From positions 3,171,087 to 3,235,086 of the forward strand of contig NC_057013.1 in NCBI RefSeq assembly GCF_000002595.2: a stretch of DNA of 64,000 bases, read 5' to 3'. Shown here in pieces: positions 23,145-35,200 of this stretch. Each line of letters begins with the position of its first letter. Position 1 is the first letter of the stretch. A program made the translations under genes and the position numbers. Source of the DNA: Chlamydomonas reinhardtii. Lineage: Eukaryota > Chlorophyta > Chlorophyceae > Chlamydomonadales > Chlamydomonadaceae. Below the pieces are notes generated by a model, which worked only from the letters and a program-made list of their open reading frames with translations, searched no databases and was not told the DNA's origin.

Positions 23145-23912
23145 TTGTCCTCCTTTGCAGACTGCGCTGCGTCGCCGGCAACACTGTCGCGGAGCACTTC
23201 CGACAACAGTCTCCGCTCGGCCAACAGCTTTGACCGCGTCCGCGAGGTCAAAGTCGCCTTCGAGCCTGCGGTTGTGTGCGTCAGCAGCGACCCCAACAGC
23301 TGCTCCTCCAAATCCGCACTCGCGCCTACGCCGGCGCCTAAGCAGCAGGAGCCCGCCAAGCCCGCGCGCATCCTGCTCCCAGTCGCGTCCATTGCCGCCG
23401 CGCTGCACGCTGCTGCGCCGGCGGCTAGCGGCTGTGACGCTGCTGGCGGCGACGTGATCCCGGCAGAGGCCTGCGCGGCTTACTCGGTGCTGTCTTCACC
23501 CCGGCCAATGGCCCTCGGCGGCAACATGCTGAGCGGTCCGCGCCAGCTGCAGGCGTCCTTCCTGAAGCTGCAGCAGGCGGCCAGCGACGCCGCCACCTCC
23601 GCGGCTGCCAACATCAGCATTGCCGCCGCCGCCGCTGCGGCAGCGCCGTCGTCGGTGCAGCAGCAGCAGCAGGTGCCCACCCCGGTCATGTCGGCTGAGG
23701 AGAACGCTGCGGCGCAGGCGGCTCAGGCGCGCCAGTTTGCGGAGTGGCGCCGGGCCGACATGGAGCAGACGGCGGCGCAGGACGCCGCACGCACCGTCTT
23801 CCCGACGCTGCACACTGTGTTAAGCTACCAGTGGTCCAAGGTGCCTTCCGTCTACACGGAGGTGTCGGTGGCACCGGGCTTTGTGATTCAGCCCAAGGCG
23901 GCAAGCGCCTAA
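23145..23912 (+). CDS. 255-codon ORF in right inverted-repeat arm, unknown function
   Basis: Mirror copy of the ORF at 20856-21623, diverging from it head to head across the spacer. Same length, two amino-acid differences. The same possible splice acceptor overlaps the first ATG. No family recognised. That the reading frame is intact in both copies fits either recent duplication or ongoing gene conversion; it is not in itself proof of selection. Confidence 0.45.
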   Translation: MSSFADCAASPATLSRSTSDNSLRSANSFDRVREVKVAFEPAVVCVSSDPNSCSSKSALAPTPAPKQQEPAKPARILLPVASIAAALHAAAPAASGCDAAGGDVIPAEACAAYSVLSSPRPMALGGNMLSGPRQLQASFLKLQQAASDAATSAAANISIAAAAAAAAPSSVQQQQQVPTPVMSAEENAAAQAAQARQFAEWRRADMEQTAAQDAARTVFPTLHTVLSYQWSKVPSVYTEVSVAPGFVIQPKAASA

Positions 23913-24719
23913 CAATGCGCCGCTATGCAGCTGCCGGGCAGGACGGATCAGCGGACCACGCGCGCGGCGGCTGGCAGCAGCTTGACCGGCGGGCGCGCGG
24001 CCTTGTGCGTGCCTGACGAGCGCGCACTGACCGCAAACGACTACGGACTAGGCAGTAAGGGCCGCAACAAGCAGCGGCAAGATGAGTGGCGTACCGTATG
24101 GTACGCAGGTTTAAGCAAAGGCACTAATCGTGCCTGAACGCAGCAAGATATGAGGCCGCACGGCTAAATAGCCAAGCCTAGAGATGAGATGACTGCCATC
24201 CCATTGGATGGATGGTCCGGAACGAAAACCAGCCGTACGTAACAGTACCGCAACTGTGTTAGTTTCTCATTCGAAATGATGAGTGAGCTTGCAAGCTCAC
24301 AGCATCGATTTACCGGAGCTTTCGCAGGGCGCTTGACACTACTGGGTGCGATACTGCACCAGTGCACCTAGTGCACTAATAAGCCATCCCCGCAGCGTTG
24401 ATTCACGCCGCACACATACATGAATACGGTGCAACGGTTGTCTGCAACACACACTGGCGCACAGCCGGTAACTCGTATGCAATACATCACTTCTCATGCG
24501 ACTTTGACAAGTAGCTGCTGTACACGTGTTAGGATGCTAGGACTTGGTTACGGTGCCTACCTCGCTGTATGGATGGCCGTGTGCCAACTGCTAACTGGTG
24601 AAACGATTACTACGCGCCGCAAATGCGTGCTGCCGGATGTCGATGTGGGGCGTGCCTCCCAGCCCCCTAGAGTGAAGTATGAGTGATTCGCAGCTCGGAC
24701 CCAAGCAGGACTTTTGTAC

Positions 24720-25110
24720 TTAGAGATTAGTGGCCGGATGGAGTGTTTGAAACGCGTACGTAGATGCGGACACGTAGCGTGGACTGCTGTATGGATTGAT
24801 GGGTTTAGCAAGCAATAGATTGATTTGGGCACCGTGGAAGGCGCGGGCCTATAAGAGGTTAGTGGCCGGATGGAGTGTTGGAACGCGTACGTAGATGCGG
24901 ACACGTAGCGTGGACTGCTGTATGGATTGATGGGTTTAGCAAGCAATAGATTGATTTGAGCACCGTGGAAGGCGCGGGCCTATGAGAGGTTAGTGGCCGG
25001 ATGGAGTGTTGGAACGCGTACGTAGATGCGGACACGTAGCGTGGACTGCTGTATGGATTGATGGGTTTAGCAAGCAATAGATTGATTTGAGCACCGTGGA
25101 AGGCGCGGGC
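24720..25110. repeat. 131-bp tandem repeat, about three copies (right arm)
   Basis: GCACCGTGGAAGGCGCGGG recurs at 131-bp spacing (about 24830, 24961, 25092). It is the mirror image of the left array. Confidence 0.9.
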
Positions 25111-25350
25111 CTATGGAGGGCCGTAGAGTAGCGCACCGCTGACGTGCTGGCCAGCAGATTGGCGGCTTCAGCCGGGGCGGGGCTTAGGGCCTCTCGTGGC
25201 ATTAGGTTATTAGTCCTTGTTCGCAATCTGTTCCGTACAAGTTCCACACAAGAAGCTCTTGGTGGCGGCGGTTCCGAAGGTGAGGGCCGGTGCATTTGTG
25301 GCCCGCCGGGGAAGCATCTGACGTAGATGGATAGCCTTTCCCCAAAGAGT

Positions 25351-26091
25351 GGGACGAGGTCCCAGTTGAATGTGTTGCGGCACCGAACAGCCGATGGCCC
25401 GACTGATGGTGCATGCGTGATAGATGGTGAGCTACGAATGGTGGCAGTGTCGCAGTGGCCTTGGCAATGGCCAGGATACGTACTATAAAGAGGTTAGATT
25501 AGCGAGTGTGTCCGCGTCAGTGCCCCAGTCTGTTCATCTTGTGTACTTGGCCCCCACCAGATCTACCCCCGCGCGACACCCAGCTTGCCATGAGGGGATA
25601 CGTACGTGGCCAGAGTGTGTAACCTTTCGGACCGTTGAGCAGTTTCGCGCTGTCCAGCCAAGGTCCAGTGGGGTTGTGGCCGCAGCCATTTGGGCCCGAT
25701 GCACGTGGTAGTCCCCAGGGGCCAAGGGTCACGCCAGGGGTTGGCAAGTAAGGCTGCCAAGGACAAAAGGTACCGTCGTCTACCACGCAGCAGTGTTGCG
25801 TTGTTTCAAGCATGTCGTGACGTCGATAGCATTGTTATCCGATTGCACCAGCAGGCGGTAGGGACGTGCGGATTGTCATTGCAAGCTTTGCGTGCAAGGT
25901 TTACGTGCAGTCCATCACGCAGACCTCATTGGGTGAAGTCGTCCACACAAACAGCCAGGGACGCTGTGCTCTGGCTCCGGCCGGACACTGGCTGGATTTA
26001 GCCTGCGCGTTTATCCAGCCTGTCTACCCATGCGGGGGGCATCTACGCTGGAACAGATGCCGCAGGCCGGTGGACATCCACACGGTAAATA
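25351..26091. other. Region without supported gene
   Basis: Lies between the palindrome and the (CA)n tract. Open frames are short and lack splice or family support. Confidence 0.4.

Positions 26092-26180
<89 letters not shown>
26092..26180. repeat. (CA)n microsatellite
   Basis: About 44 uninterrupted CA dinucleotides, typical of volvocine nuclear genomes. Confidence 0.98.
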
Positions 26181-26185
<5 letters not shown>

Positions 26186-27176
26186 CAGCTGGCCCGCATG
26201 ACAAACATGCACGGAAGCAGCGACCAGCCCTTAATAACACGCTTCGCCTCTTCAGTAGGGCACCTAGCGCACGCACGTCGCAACTACCAGGGCGGGGGCG
26301 TCGGTCTAATAAACAGTCCAAGTTAGGGCAGGCGCCCTGGTCCAAAACTGTATGAATCCCGAAACATACATTACTAGCCGCAGCAGTGACTGGGCAAACA
26401 AACGCAATGCGCCCACAAAACGTCCTGAAGAGATTGTAGTATATATGCCAATGCGACAGCGTAGGGTCAAACCCATCACACAATGCCACGGTGCACTCGG
26501 AATAGCGAGGGTGCAGGGGTTATTGGTACATCCGTACATCCAAAGGAATCGGGCCGGGGCCTGGTCGCAACTGGGTGTTGGGGGCGGTTGCCAACCGTTG
26601 CCGATCACATGGGGCGAGTTGGCCACCCCGCACACGGACATGGCGTGGGGCTCTCGCTGTTGCATGACCCCAACTGGTGCGTGGAGTCATCGTACGAGAC
26701 GGGTTTGGCCTTAGCAAAATCATCAACGGGCAAAATCTTGTTGCTACTCCCGCTACGCACAATCATCGAGGTGGTGGTGGACGTGTCGTCGTTGGGCGGG
26801 ATGGGCTTCACGGCCGCAGAAAGCTAAAGCCCACTGCAGCCACAAGCAATGCGTGAAGCCTTCTATTCAGGGGTGCCAGGCGCGGCACCAGCGTGTCTGG
26901 AGTGTCAGGTTGGTCTCTTTAGCCATCCCGTTCGCTGAAGGCTCACGCCAAGGTACAATCATTACGGTATTTATAAGCCCACAAGCGCGAAAGTGCTGCA
27001 TTACCTCCGCGAGAGCCACTTGCATGCATGCCACAATGACATGTTGGGTTCCTTTCCAACACTCCAGCCTGATCCATCACACATCACTGGCCCATCGCCA
27101 GCAAGGTTCCCACTCAATAGCGCAACCCACCGCCCTCTTGTACAGAATTGCCGCATTCATAACCCCGAACACACAC
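26181..27176. other. Region without supported gene
   Basis: Nearly 1 kb between the (CA)n tract and the right copy of the dispersed repeat. No convincing coding exon or RNA gene was found. Confidence 0.4.
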
Positions 27177-27510
27177 GACAAGTGTTCCCCGGTCACGGGA
27201 AAAGGGGCTGAGCCCCTCCACATACAGTCTGAGGCCGAACAACCTCATCGCCCGGACATAGCCGGGGTCAGTTTCCATAGGCACATAGCCAAACCCGATG
27301 CCTAGCAATCGCGATGCCACAGCAGAGCCAACCGCAGCCAGACGCAGCACAGTTGTCAACAGCCGCACTACTTGTCATGCCGCTACGCATGCCCTGCCAG
27401 CCCCACCGCGGACCGCTACCAAGACACCAGCCGGCTCCTCAGCCTGCGCGCTTGCGCCGCTTCTAGGGCGGCGCTGCGCTCTCCTCCTCCCAACGTGGCC
27501 TTCCCCCCAC
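27177..27510. repeat. Dispersed ~330-bp repeat, right copy
   Basis: Direct copy of 18491-18822. Here the segment matching the basic C-terminus of the RDVN ORF carries a stop, and the RDVN exon itself is missing, so this copy is a decayed end fragment of the element. Confidence 0.7.
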
Positions 27511-28403
27511 AAAGAAACATCAGCTGCACCCTACGGGACTTTACCAACCTGCCTTACCGAAAGCCCGAAAATCACACGGCGCTTTGCTCTGCTCGCCTGT
27601 CGACGCCGTGCATGCAATGTGTTTGGCACGCATGCGCCCCAGCCGTGTCACCCTAGAAACCCGCCGTTTCTCCGGCAACGAACAGAACCCCGCACGCTCC
27701 TGCTCAGGGGTAAGGGTTGGGGTTGCTCATCATACTATATTATAAGCCCACGACGCGCCCTTGAGCACATGAGCTTGCATGGCATCTACCGTGATACTCC
27801 CACTGGGCACCACACCAAGCCCTCTACGGCAGGCTGGGTTACTGACATCCAGTCCAATTGCAAGCGTCAGCAAAGTTGAATTTCCCCATACTGGCTAATG
27901 CATTGGATCCAGGAGGCTAATCCATGACGTCCAAGTCAGCCAGCGGCAGCGGTTTGCATGTCTGCCATGGCCGCGTCATCACGTCATGGTCAACCAAACA
28001 ATCAACAGCAGGATACAATGCACTACGCACACCATGCGTGCTGAACATCCTACACCACCAGTCCTCAGAGGCGTGTGCCCTGTCGACATGTCCATCGGAC
28101 ATACAACTGATTGCACATGCGTGTCCCAAGCCTATGGTCGTCCGTACCATGCAAGACCCACACGCGCGTGTGCACGCGACACACCGCCGGGGTGCAATCA
28201 GAACCGAGTCAGTACAACCATTGATACTTTGGCAGTACAAATAAAATTGCGAGCAAAAGAGGCCTTGACCTTTCGGTTGCTCCTTTTATTGGGGGGAGAC
28301 CGAACGCAGCCTCACCATAAAAGCCTCATTCATTTACGGGTTCACCGGATGGCCATCCATATCGTTTACCCAGGCCAGTACAGAGCCACGAAGCCAGGGC
28401 CGC
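27511..28403. other. Intergenic region, no gene supported
   Basis: Includes the 3' flank of the minus-strand permease gene. Overlapping open frames on both strands near 27924-28244 have no support. Confidence 0.4.
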
Positions 28404-31400
28404 CTACGCGAAGCCATTGCTGCTGTGTCTCTGCGTGATGGTCACCACCGGCGGTGGAGCACTGCTGGCCTGTGCCGCGTCTGAGTGGAACGAAGCATCC
28501 TTCCCGTCATTCTCAGTGCTGACCGAGCTAGCACCTGCGAACGTAGTTGGGTGCACATACACGGTACAGCCCCTGAGAGCTTAGCCGCACGCAATTACCC
28601 ACGTCTACACGCACAAGCGGGGCATGGTCTGATCACGGCAGCAGGGGCGCAGAAGGCGTATTGCCCACCTGGAGAGCATCTTGTGACTGTAGGATCGGTC
28701 TTGTCCAGCGGTATGATGAGGTTGAGGATGAGCGCCACCACGGCGCCCAGGGTGAAGGAGGTGGAGATGACCAGGATGATGGCGTCACGCAGGCCGCGCA
28801 GGCCGGGCGACATGCCGGGCGTGACGGGCCACAGGTTGAGCGTGGCCCACTGCGGGACCAGCTCCACGCCAAACGCCAGCGCCAATGAGCACGCCAGGAT
28901 GAAGCGCGAGCGGCGCGTGAGGGGATCGCCGTTGATGATAATCTTAATGCCCGAGGCAATGACGTTGGCGAACAGGACTGCGGGTAGGGGCGTCGGGGCA
29001 ACTGGTACATGAGGTTTAGACACGTGCAATCACATGCTGGCCTGGGCTTTGGCACGCTCCGTTCCGAAAGTCCAAACCCACAGCCAGGCACCCACGCTGT
29101 CAGCAGCCGCCCCTCCCTGCAGCCGCTGAGTCCTGCTGTGCCAATGCCCCTGTCCCGCCCCACTCACAAGTGGTCATGCCGCCCAGCACACACTCCGGGA
29201 TGGTGGTGATCCAGGCGCCCACCTTGCCTGCAGGGCCAGAAGCGGCGTGGTTTTCGTAAGACAAGACCACAAACTTTGGGTGACACGCAGATAGATGCAA
29301 AACAACGATGCGCGGCCCTTTCTCTTGCGCGCGTGTCCCAAAGGTAGCCATGTAGACCCGGCCCCGTCACTCACCTAGAATGCCCAGCAGGAACAGCCAG
29401 AACGCAGCAGCAAAGCCGGCCTGACGAGCGGCCACGTTGGTCAAAGCTATGACGCCGTTGTTCTGAGCGAACGTGGTCAGGGGCAGCGAGGTGGCCAGGG
29501 CGGAGAAGATGCCGCTGATGCCGTCGTTCAGGAGCGCGCCCTTAATGCGCCGCGTGCCGTCCTCGGTGTCAACAGCCATACGTGATGCCTCCATAGTTGC
29601 TGAAGTGTCGCCCACGGTCTCAATGGATGTGATGATAAACACAATCATCAGCGGGATAATGGCGGGCGGATAGAAACCTGTGATGCCGGGGGCAAGCACG
29701 CAGGGCATGCGGGGTGGTCAGGGCACGCCGCCGCTTGCGACCCATCCCACCAATCCCAACACTTCCAACCGTGCCACACCATGCTCCTTGCCTACCCCAC
29801 GCGACATCAATCGTTTCCATCCCGTAACGTACCTAGCGGGAAGGTGGTGGTCCACAGGAAGGTGATGCCGGGCGCCTGGTCAATCTTGGTGGTGATCACG
29901 TACTTCTTGCCCTGGTAGGTGGTGACAGCGGCGATGAGGTAGCCGAACAGCAGCGCCAGAATGACAGAGGCGTTGCGCATGAAGGGGCTGCCGAAGATCT
30001 CCAAGAAGATGATGGTGCTGTGAATGCGGTAGGGTGGCGCGACAGGGCAACCCTTGAATGAAGTACGGCAAAGTCGGCCATACATGTAAAGCGTGCCTGA
30101 CCACTGCCCTGGCCGGCTTGCATGCCCACTCCACTCACATGAAGACCAAAAAGCCCAGGCCGAGGTACTCCTGAGAGCCGAAAGGAAGGAATACCTCGGT
30201 CTTGGTCTTGTCGCCGCACATGACGCCGGGGCCCACCCAGCATTGGTTCAGCTGCAAGTAACTGGTGCCGTTGGGGTACTTGGCGGGCAGGAAGCACGCT
30301 CTGGTTGCGGGCGGGTGCTGCCAGTTATCGGCACAGAAGGCGCCGCCGCCCCAGTTCTTAAACCCAGAACCGATCAGATGCACGCCAATCATCATAATGA
30401 CAATGCCGCACACAAGGGGCGGGAAGATCTTTTTGATGACACGAATGGGAAAGAATGAAAGGATTACGGGGATTACCCCGCACATGGCGATGGTGCCGAG
30501 AAAGTTGCCGTACGCCTCCTCAAAAGTTCGTCCCTGCTCCTTCATGAGCTGTCCAATGACGGAGGTCGCAATGGGCACGGTTGTAAAGGAGATGCCCATA
30601 CAAGAGAGCACACCCGCTCCGTACTGAAACTTGGTTTTGTAAATGCGCACGCCCAGGACTTGGAAAAAGGTCATGATACCGCACACGATGAGTGCCGCCT
30701 GGACCAGGTCTGCAGACAAAAAACCAGAGGTCAACCGTAAGGGCGAAGTTCGCAAAACGAATCCAGGGGCCGCACAATAGGGTGCCCGCCGTGGTCCAAA
30801 GTCCCCAATCGCCAATGCTGCCGACACCCTTGCGCACATGCGCTCGCACCAACCTAGTCAACAGCATAACGCAGTCCCAGCATATGACTCACAGCGCTGA
30901 ATTTCAGCTGGATCGCCCTGGGCATAGGGAGTTGTGGTCCCAGGCCGGTTGCCGAAGGCCAGGGTTGACACTAGCAGCGGCGGCGTGATGAGGCCTCCCA
31001 CCATGGCCAGCGCGTGCTGCAGGCCCATGACCAGGGCCACGAACAGTCCTGCGGAGCGTCACGATACACACGGCAAATCCGGTTACCCTTGTGCGAGCCG
31101 CAAGCTCTGTCTGGCAACGGGCACGGACGATGGGACCGACGATGGCACAGTGTATGTAGGCCGACAGATTCCTCACCCAGAAAATCATCCTTGCCGAAGA
31201 AGCGCGGCGGGGGTACGCCTTTCCCCTTCCGAAAGTATGGAAAAGCAGGCTGCGAAGCCAGGGCGAGACACGGCTGGTAAAGGACAGTAAAGGACAAAGC
31301 GGCCACTAGAACTGCACCGCGCTTACCAGGCAGAGATATTTCAGGTCGTAGGTTCCGACCATAAGCTCCTTAAAGGAGCGTTTCTCGGTATGGTGAACCT

Positions 31401-31413
31401 CGACCGCACTCAT
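28404..31413 (-). CDS. NAT/NCS2-family uric acid-xanthine permease (paralogue A)
   Basis: Nucleobase-ascorbate transporter of the UapA/UapC type, a plasma-membrane H+ symporter for urate and xanthine in characterised fungal members. Exons in coding order: 31413-31327, 31249-31177, 31048-30893, 30709-30139, 30017-29833, 29677-29375, 29227-29168, 28977-28669, 28534-28404; total 624 residues. Diagnostic sequences: MGLQHALAMVGG (first QH motif), VGDTSATMEASR, and the NAT signature as FAQNNGVIALTN. About 12-14 hydrophobic segments can be counted. The C-terminus is a hydrophilic, Ser-rich cytosolic tail encoded by the last exon, which I found by phase match. Intron positions and phases equal those of the plus-strand copy at 49165-52596. 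Substrate is inferred from the family. Confidence 0.9.
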
Positions 31414-32259
31414 GGTTGCCGTGCCTCAGCGCTGCTCTCGCCAGTCGTGCCCTATGCAGTGTTATAAACTTTTCTAAATTCACGTCAAGCACTCGAGGGA
31501 GTCGCGCGCCTCGCCAGGCTCGTCCTAGTCACGTGCCGCTCGCTTCACGCTGCTTTCTCAAAATGCCGAGGTAAGGAGGTATCAGCAAGTAGGGTGAAAG
31601 AGTAAGAGTAGATACGTTGGCGCCATGAAGGTAAATGCCCAAATCGCCATCCTGCTCATGACCTACCCCTCGTCTTCTCTCCGGTCGGTTTCGTCTGCCC
31701 TCGTGATGGAACATGGCAAGGGGCAGGAAAGCGTAGTCCCGATGTGTGTGGCTCCCACCCGTGCCCACATAAATGCGTAGCAAGAAGGGACAAGGCATTG
31801 GTGCGTTGTTCGCGCGCTGTTACTGTACCGACGGTAGCTGGCAGGTTGTGTCGATGTTTTGCTGAAACGGTCGGTTTCGTCTGCCATGTTTCTCTTCTTC
31901 TTCTCTTCTGTGATCTTTGTGCCCATGGGCCGGGTCAATGCAGCAGCCAGCAGGTCGCTGTGCCTCCCATCTAGCAAGGAGGCCATCCTGATCCGTTTGG
32001 TACCGGTGTGCAACGCTGTCCATGTGCTCCATACGGACCCTGAGCCGTGTCCCCTGGCTTGTCGGCGTAAACGCTTGCTCATTGCCTTACAATCATAGCC
32101 TTCTAGGCACAGGTGCCCGTATTGAATACCTTACGGAGCTTAGCAAGCTCACGGTGGTGAGGCACGCCGCCGTGGCGCATGAGTTCGAGTGAGATGAGAC
32201 AACCAACACAATCAATCCGCAGGACATGCACAACCATCTCGCCTTCGCCTGCAAAGGCC
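31414..32259. other. Intergenic region between permease A and helicase
   Basis: 846 bases holding the promoter of permease A and the 3' UTR of the helicase gene. GTCGGTTTCGTCTGCC occurs twice (about 31683 and 31869). No gene seen. Confidence 0.45.
32087..32091 (-). terminator. Poly(A) signal TGTAA of the helicase gene
   Basis: TTACA on plus (TGTAA on minus), about 170 bases past the helicase stop at 32260. Confidence 0.5.
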
Positions 32260-35200
32260 TCACGCCCCCGGCAACAGCTCGGCCGCCGATGTGTACTCGC
32301 CGTGCGTGGAGAAGTACTCCACCAGGCGCTTCAGGAACCCGTCCTGCGACACCGTCTCGCTGTCACAGAACACGGCGCAGTGCCGCCGCGCCCGCGTGAC
32401 CGCCACGTTCATGCGGCGCCGGTCCGACAGGAAGCCTACTCCGCCACCGTCATTGCTGCGCACCATTGACACCAATATTGCCTCCTTTTCACGTCCCTGA
32501 AACCCGTCCACACTGCTGATCTCCAGTGCACCGCCGACGCTCTGGGCCCGCAGTTCCTTGAGCAAGGCCACCTGCACGAGGCAGACAAGGCATGAAGGTG
32601 GTCAGTCAGGAAGCGGTTGCGCACGTAGGTCATGCATATTGTGCGGTATGGAATGCGTGCAAATGCAGTCAAGCGTGTTCCAACTTGCGGAGCGGGCATC
32701 ATCGGAAGTGTTGTCAGACAGACGCCTGACGCAAATTACCCATTTGTGACAATCAATCACCTGCCATCTGCCCCGCAAGCATGCCATGCGAAGTATGAAT
32801 GAAACGCGTGGTAGCGCACAGCGCTAGTGAGGACGGTGGCGACATCAGGATTAAAAAGCTCGTTTTGTTTATTCCTCACAGAGGAACTCAGAGATGGATT
32901 TCGGTTAATATCATCAAGTGCCGCCGTGCCGTGCTCTGCCATCGTGTCATGCACTAATACCCGCTACCGCTCAAGTCAACCCATAACGCGACATCAGGAT
33001 TAAAAAGCTCGTTTTGTTTATTCCTCACGGAGGAACTCAGAGATGGATTTCGGTTAATATCATCATTTGCGCGTATGTGACATGCGTGCAATCCTCCTAC
33101 CACACAATTGCATACGCTCCTGTCTCCGCGCCTCCCCAAATTCCTACCGCGCCCCTGCAAGTGCCTGCGTGCCTACCTGTGCGTTGTAGGGCGTGATGAT
33201 GCCGATGTGCTGAGGCGGGATGCCTATGCGCACCAGCCGCGCCACGTGCGCCATCACTGCCTTGGCCTCGCCGGGGTTGGCATAGCTGCTGCCCTCCGCC
33301 TCCTGCTGTTCCTCAAAGCCGCAGCCGGCCGTGTCCACTAGCATCAGCACCGGAAGCGAGGCCAGGGCGTCGGCCGAGCCCGGGTCGGTGCCTTCTGAAG
33401 GGGCGGCAGCCGCCTTTGCTGGCGCGGCCTTCTTGCTGCCGGCCGCCTTCTTCCCGCCGCTGCCCGCCGCCTTGGCACTGCCTTTGCAGCCAGCGCCTGG
33501 GGCTCCGGCCGCGGCGTCGGGTGGCATGTCGCGGAGCGTGTGCTCCGCAACCGACGGGTGCGCGGTGAGCTTGCCGTGGTACAGCTCGTCGCTCGACCAC
33601 TGCATGATGGCCTTGTTCATGCGGTACTGCACAGTCAGCATGGCGCTGGCGGTCGGGACGGAAGTCTGCAGCCGCTCGAACAGCGTACGCGCCAGGCCCT
33701 GCGGTGGGCGACATGCAGGTAGGTTGGACGGATGGAGCAAACGCAATGGTAGACATGCTGATAATTGTGGAAACGGTTGCAGCAATCACATGCAGAGAAG
33801 ATGCAGCAGGATGCAAAGTGGGCGACTCGGGGAATTGTAGTCTATAAAAGAGCATCATGGACATGCTCAGTTCCTTTTTGTCGTCATCGTCGCCCAACCA
33901 TGCGTTCAGCCACATGCATGCGTGCTATGCAGACTCCACAAGACACCATACACCCATCATCCACTCACCAGGCGTGCGGCCTCGTCGCTGACGACGGTGG
34001 GCGGCAGCTGCAGGTGGTCGCCGGCCAGAACTGCGCGGCGCGCCCGCAGCAGCGCGCCCCAGGTCGCGGCCTCAAGCGCCTGCGCCGCCTCGTCCACCAC
34101 CGCCACGTCAAACAGCTCCTTGTCCAGCTGCCGGTGCGACACGCCCGTCAGCGTGCAGCACACCACCTGCGCGCCCTTGATCACCTCGGCTACCGCCGCC
34201 TCCTGCCGCTGCCGCTCCTCCTTGCCCAGCCGCCGCAGGTCACCGCGCAGCTCGCGGCGCTCCGCGCGGTCACGCGGCCCCAGCTTGAGCAGCCGCGCAT
34301 TGATGGACTTGATCTCGGCTCGGCAGTCGCGGGCCAGGGCGCTGTTATCGCTGCGCAGCACGTGCGCCTCCAGGCTGCTGTCCAGCACGGCAGGCAGCAG
34401 CCGGGCGGGGTGGCCCATGCGCACCAGCTTGAGCTTGGGGTTGGCGCGCACCAGTCGCTCCACCAGGTTGTCGACCTGCGGGTGAAGATGCAGCGAGCCC
34501 GGCAAACCAGCGTTCAGGTATTATGCCCACACGTGTGCACGAGCAGACATGATATGCAAGCGCGGCAGGATGGGCGGCCTGCGGGACAGCAGCAAGACCG
34601 GCACGAGGTAGCCGCGTGCGCGCACTCACCGCAATGTTGGATGCTGATGCCGCGAGGACGCGGGAGCCGCGGGCCACCTCTTGAAGGATAATCTCGACCA
34701 CCGCAGTTGTCTTGCCCGTGCCTGCGAAAACATAATAACAAATGGTGTTGGTCACTCAGGCAAGCGTAGAAAAGTGTGGCTCCACCACGACACACGGCCG
34801 CAACATGAGGAGCGGTTATGTCTGGAGGGCAAGCGCTTGGTGGTGTTGCGGAACTTTCTTAAGCGGGCACAGACAGGGAAACTGTACACACTCCATTACG
34901 GCCGCGTGTGCGCAAGCGCTGTGCTGAAACTGTACATGCGGTTGTGGACGAGATGTGGATACTGAATCCTAACGAGCGCAACACTGGCGCTGGTCACGCC
35001 CGCCTCAAACAGCGTACCCTGGTATGCGCTGTGGCAGCCCTGTAGAGACCGGGCACCACTAGAGAGGTGCAGGGTCTGCTGAGAGCTGCGCGGCACTTCT
35101 GCCATGGTGACATCCCATCCTCCATGCTGTCATCCCAACTTCCCAACTTCCAACGCCCTCAGCCTCAACGCCCTCAGCCTCAACAAGCCGGAACCCACCC

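Larger units (their letters stand above)
22589..25350. repeat. Right arm of the 2.76-kb inverted repeat
   Basis: Mirror of 19421-22179. The outer limit is set by the match CTCTTTGGGGAAA at the left arm edge; beyond it the flanks are unrelated. No clear target-site duplication is visible at the outer edges. Confidence 0.95.

Noticed and set aside
26011-26326. Open frames with long Cys-Val or Thr-His runs
   Set aside because: They are translations of the (CA)n microsatellite, not genes.
27924-28244. Overlapping frames on both strands of ~107 codons
   Set aside because: Mutually antisense, no homology seen, outside any exon series.
28595-28669. Unspliced C-terminus of permease A ending at 28595
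   Set aside because: Splicing at 28669 to 28534 gives a hydrophilic Ser-rich tail of the same length and phase as in paralogue B.
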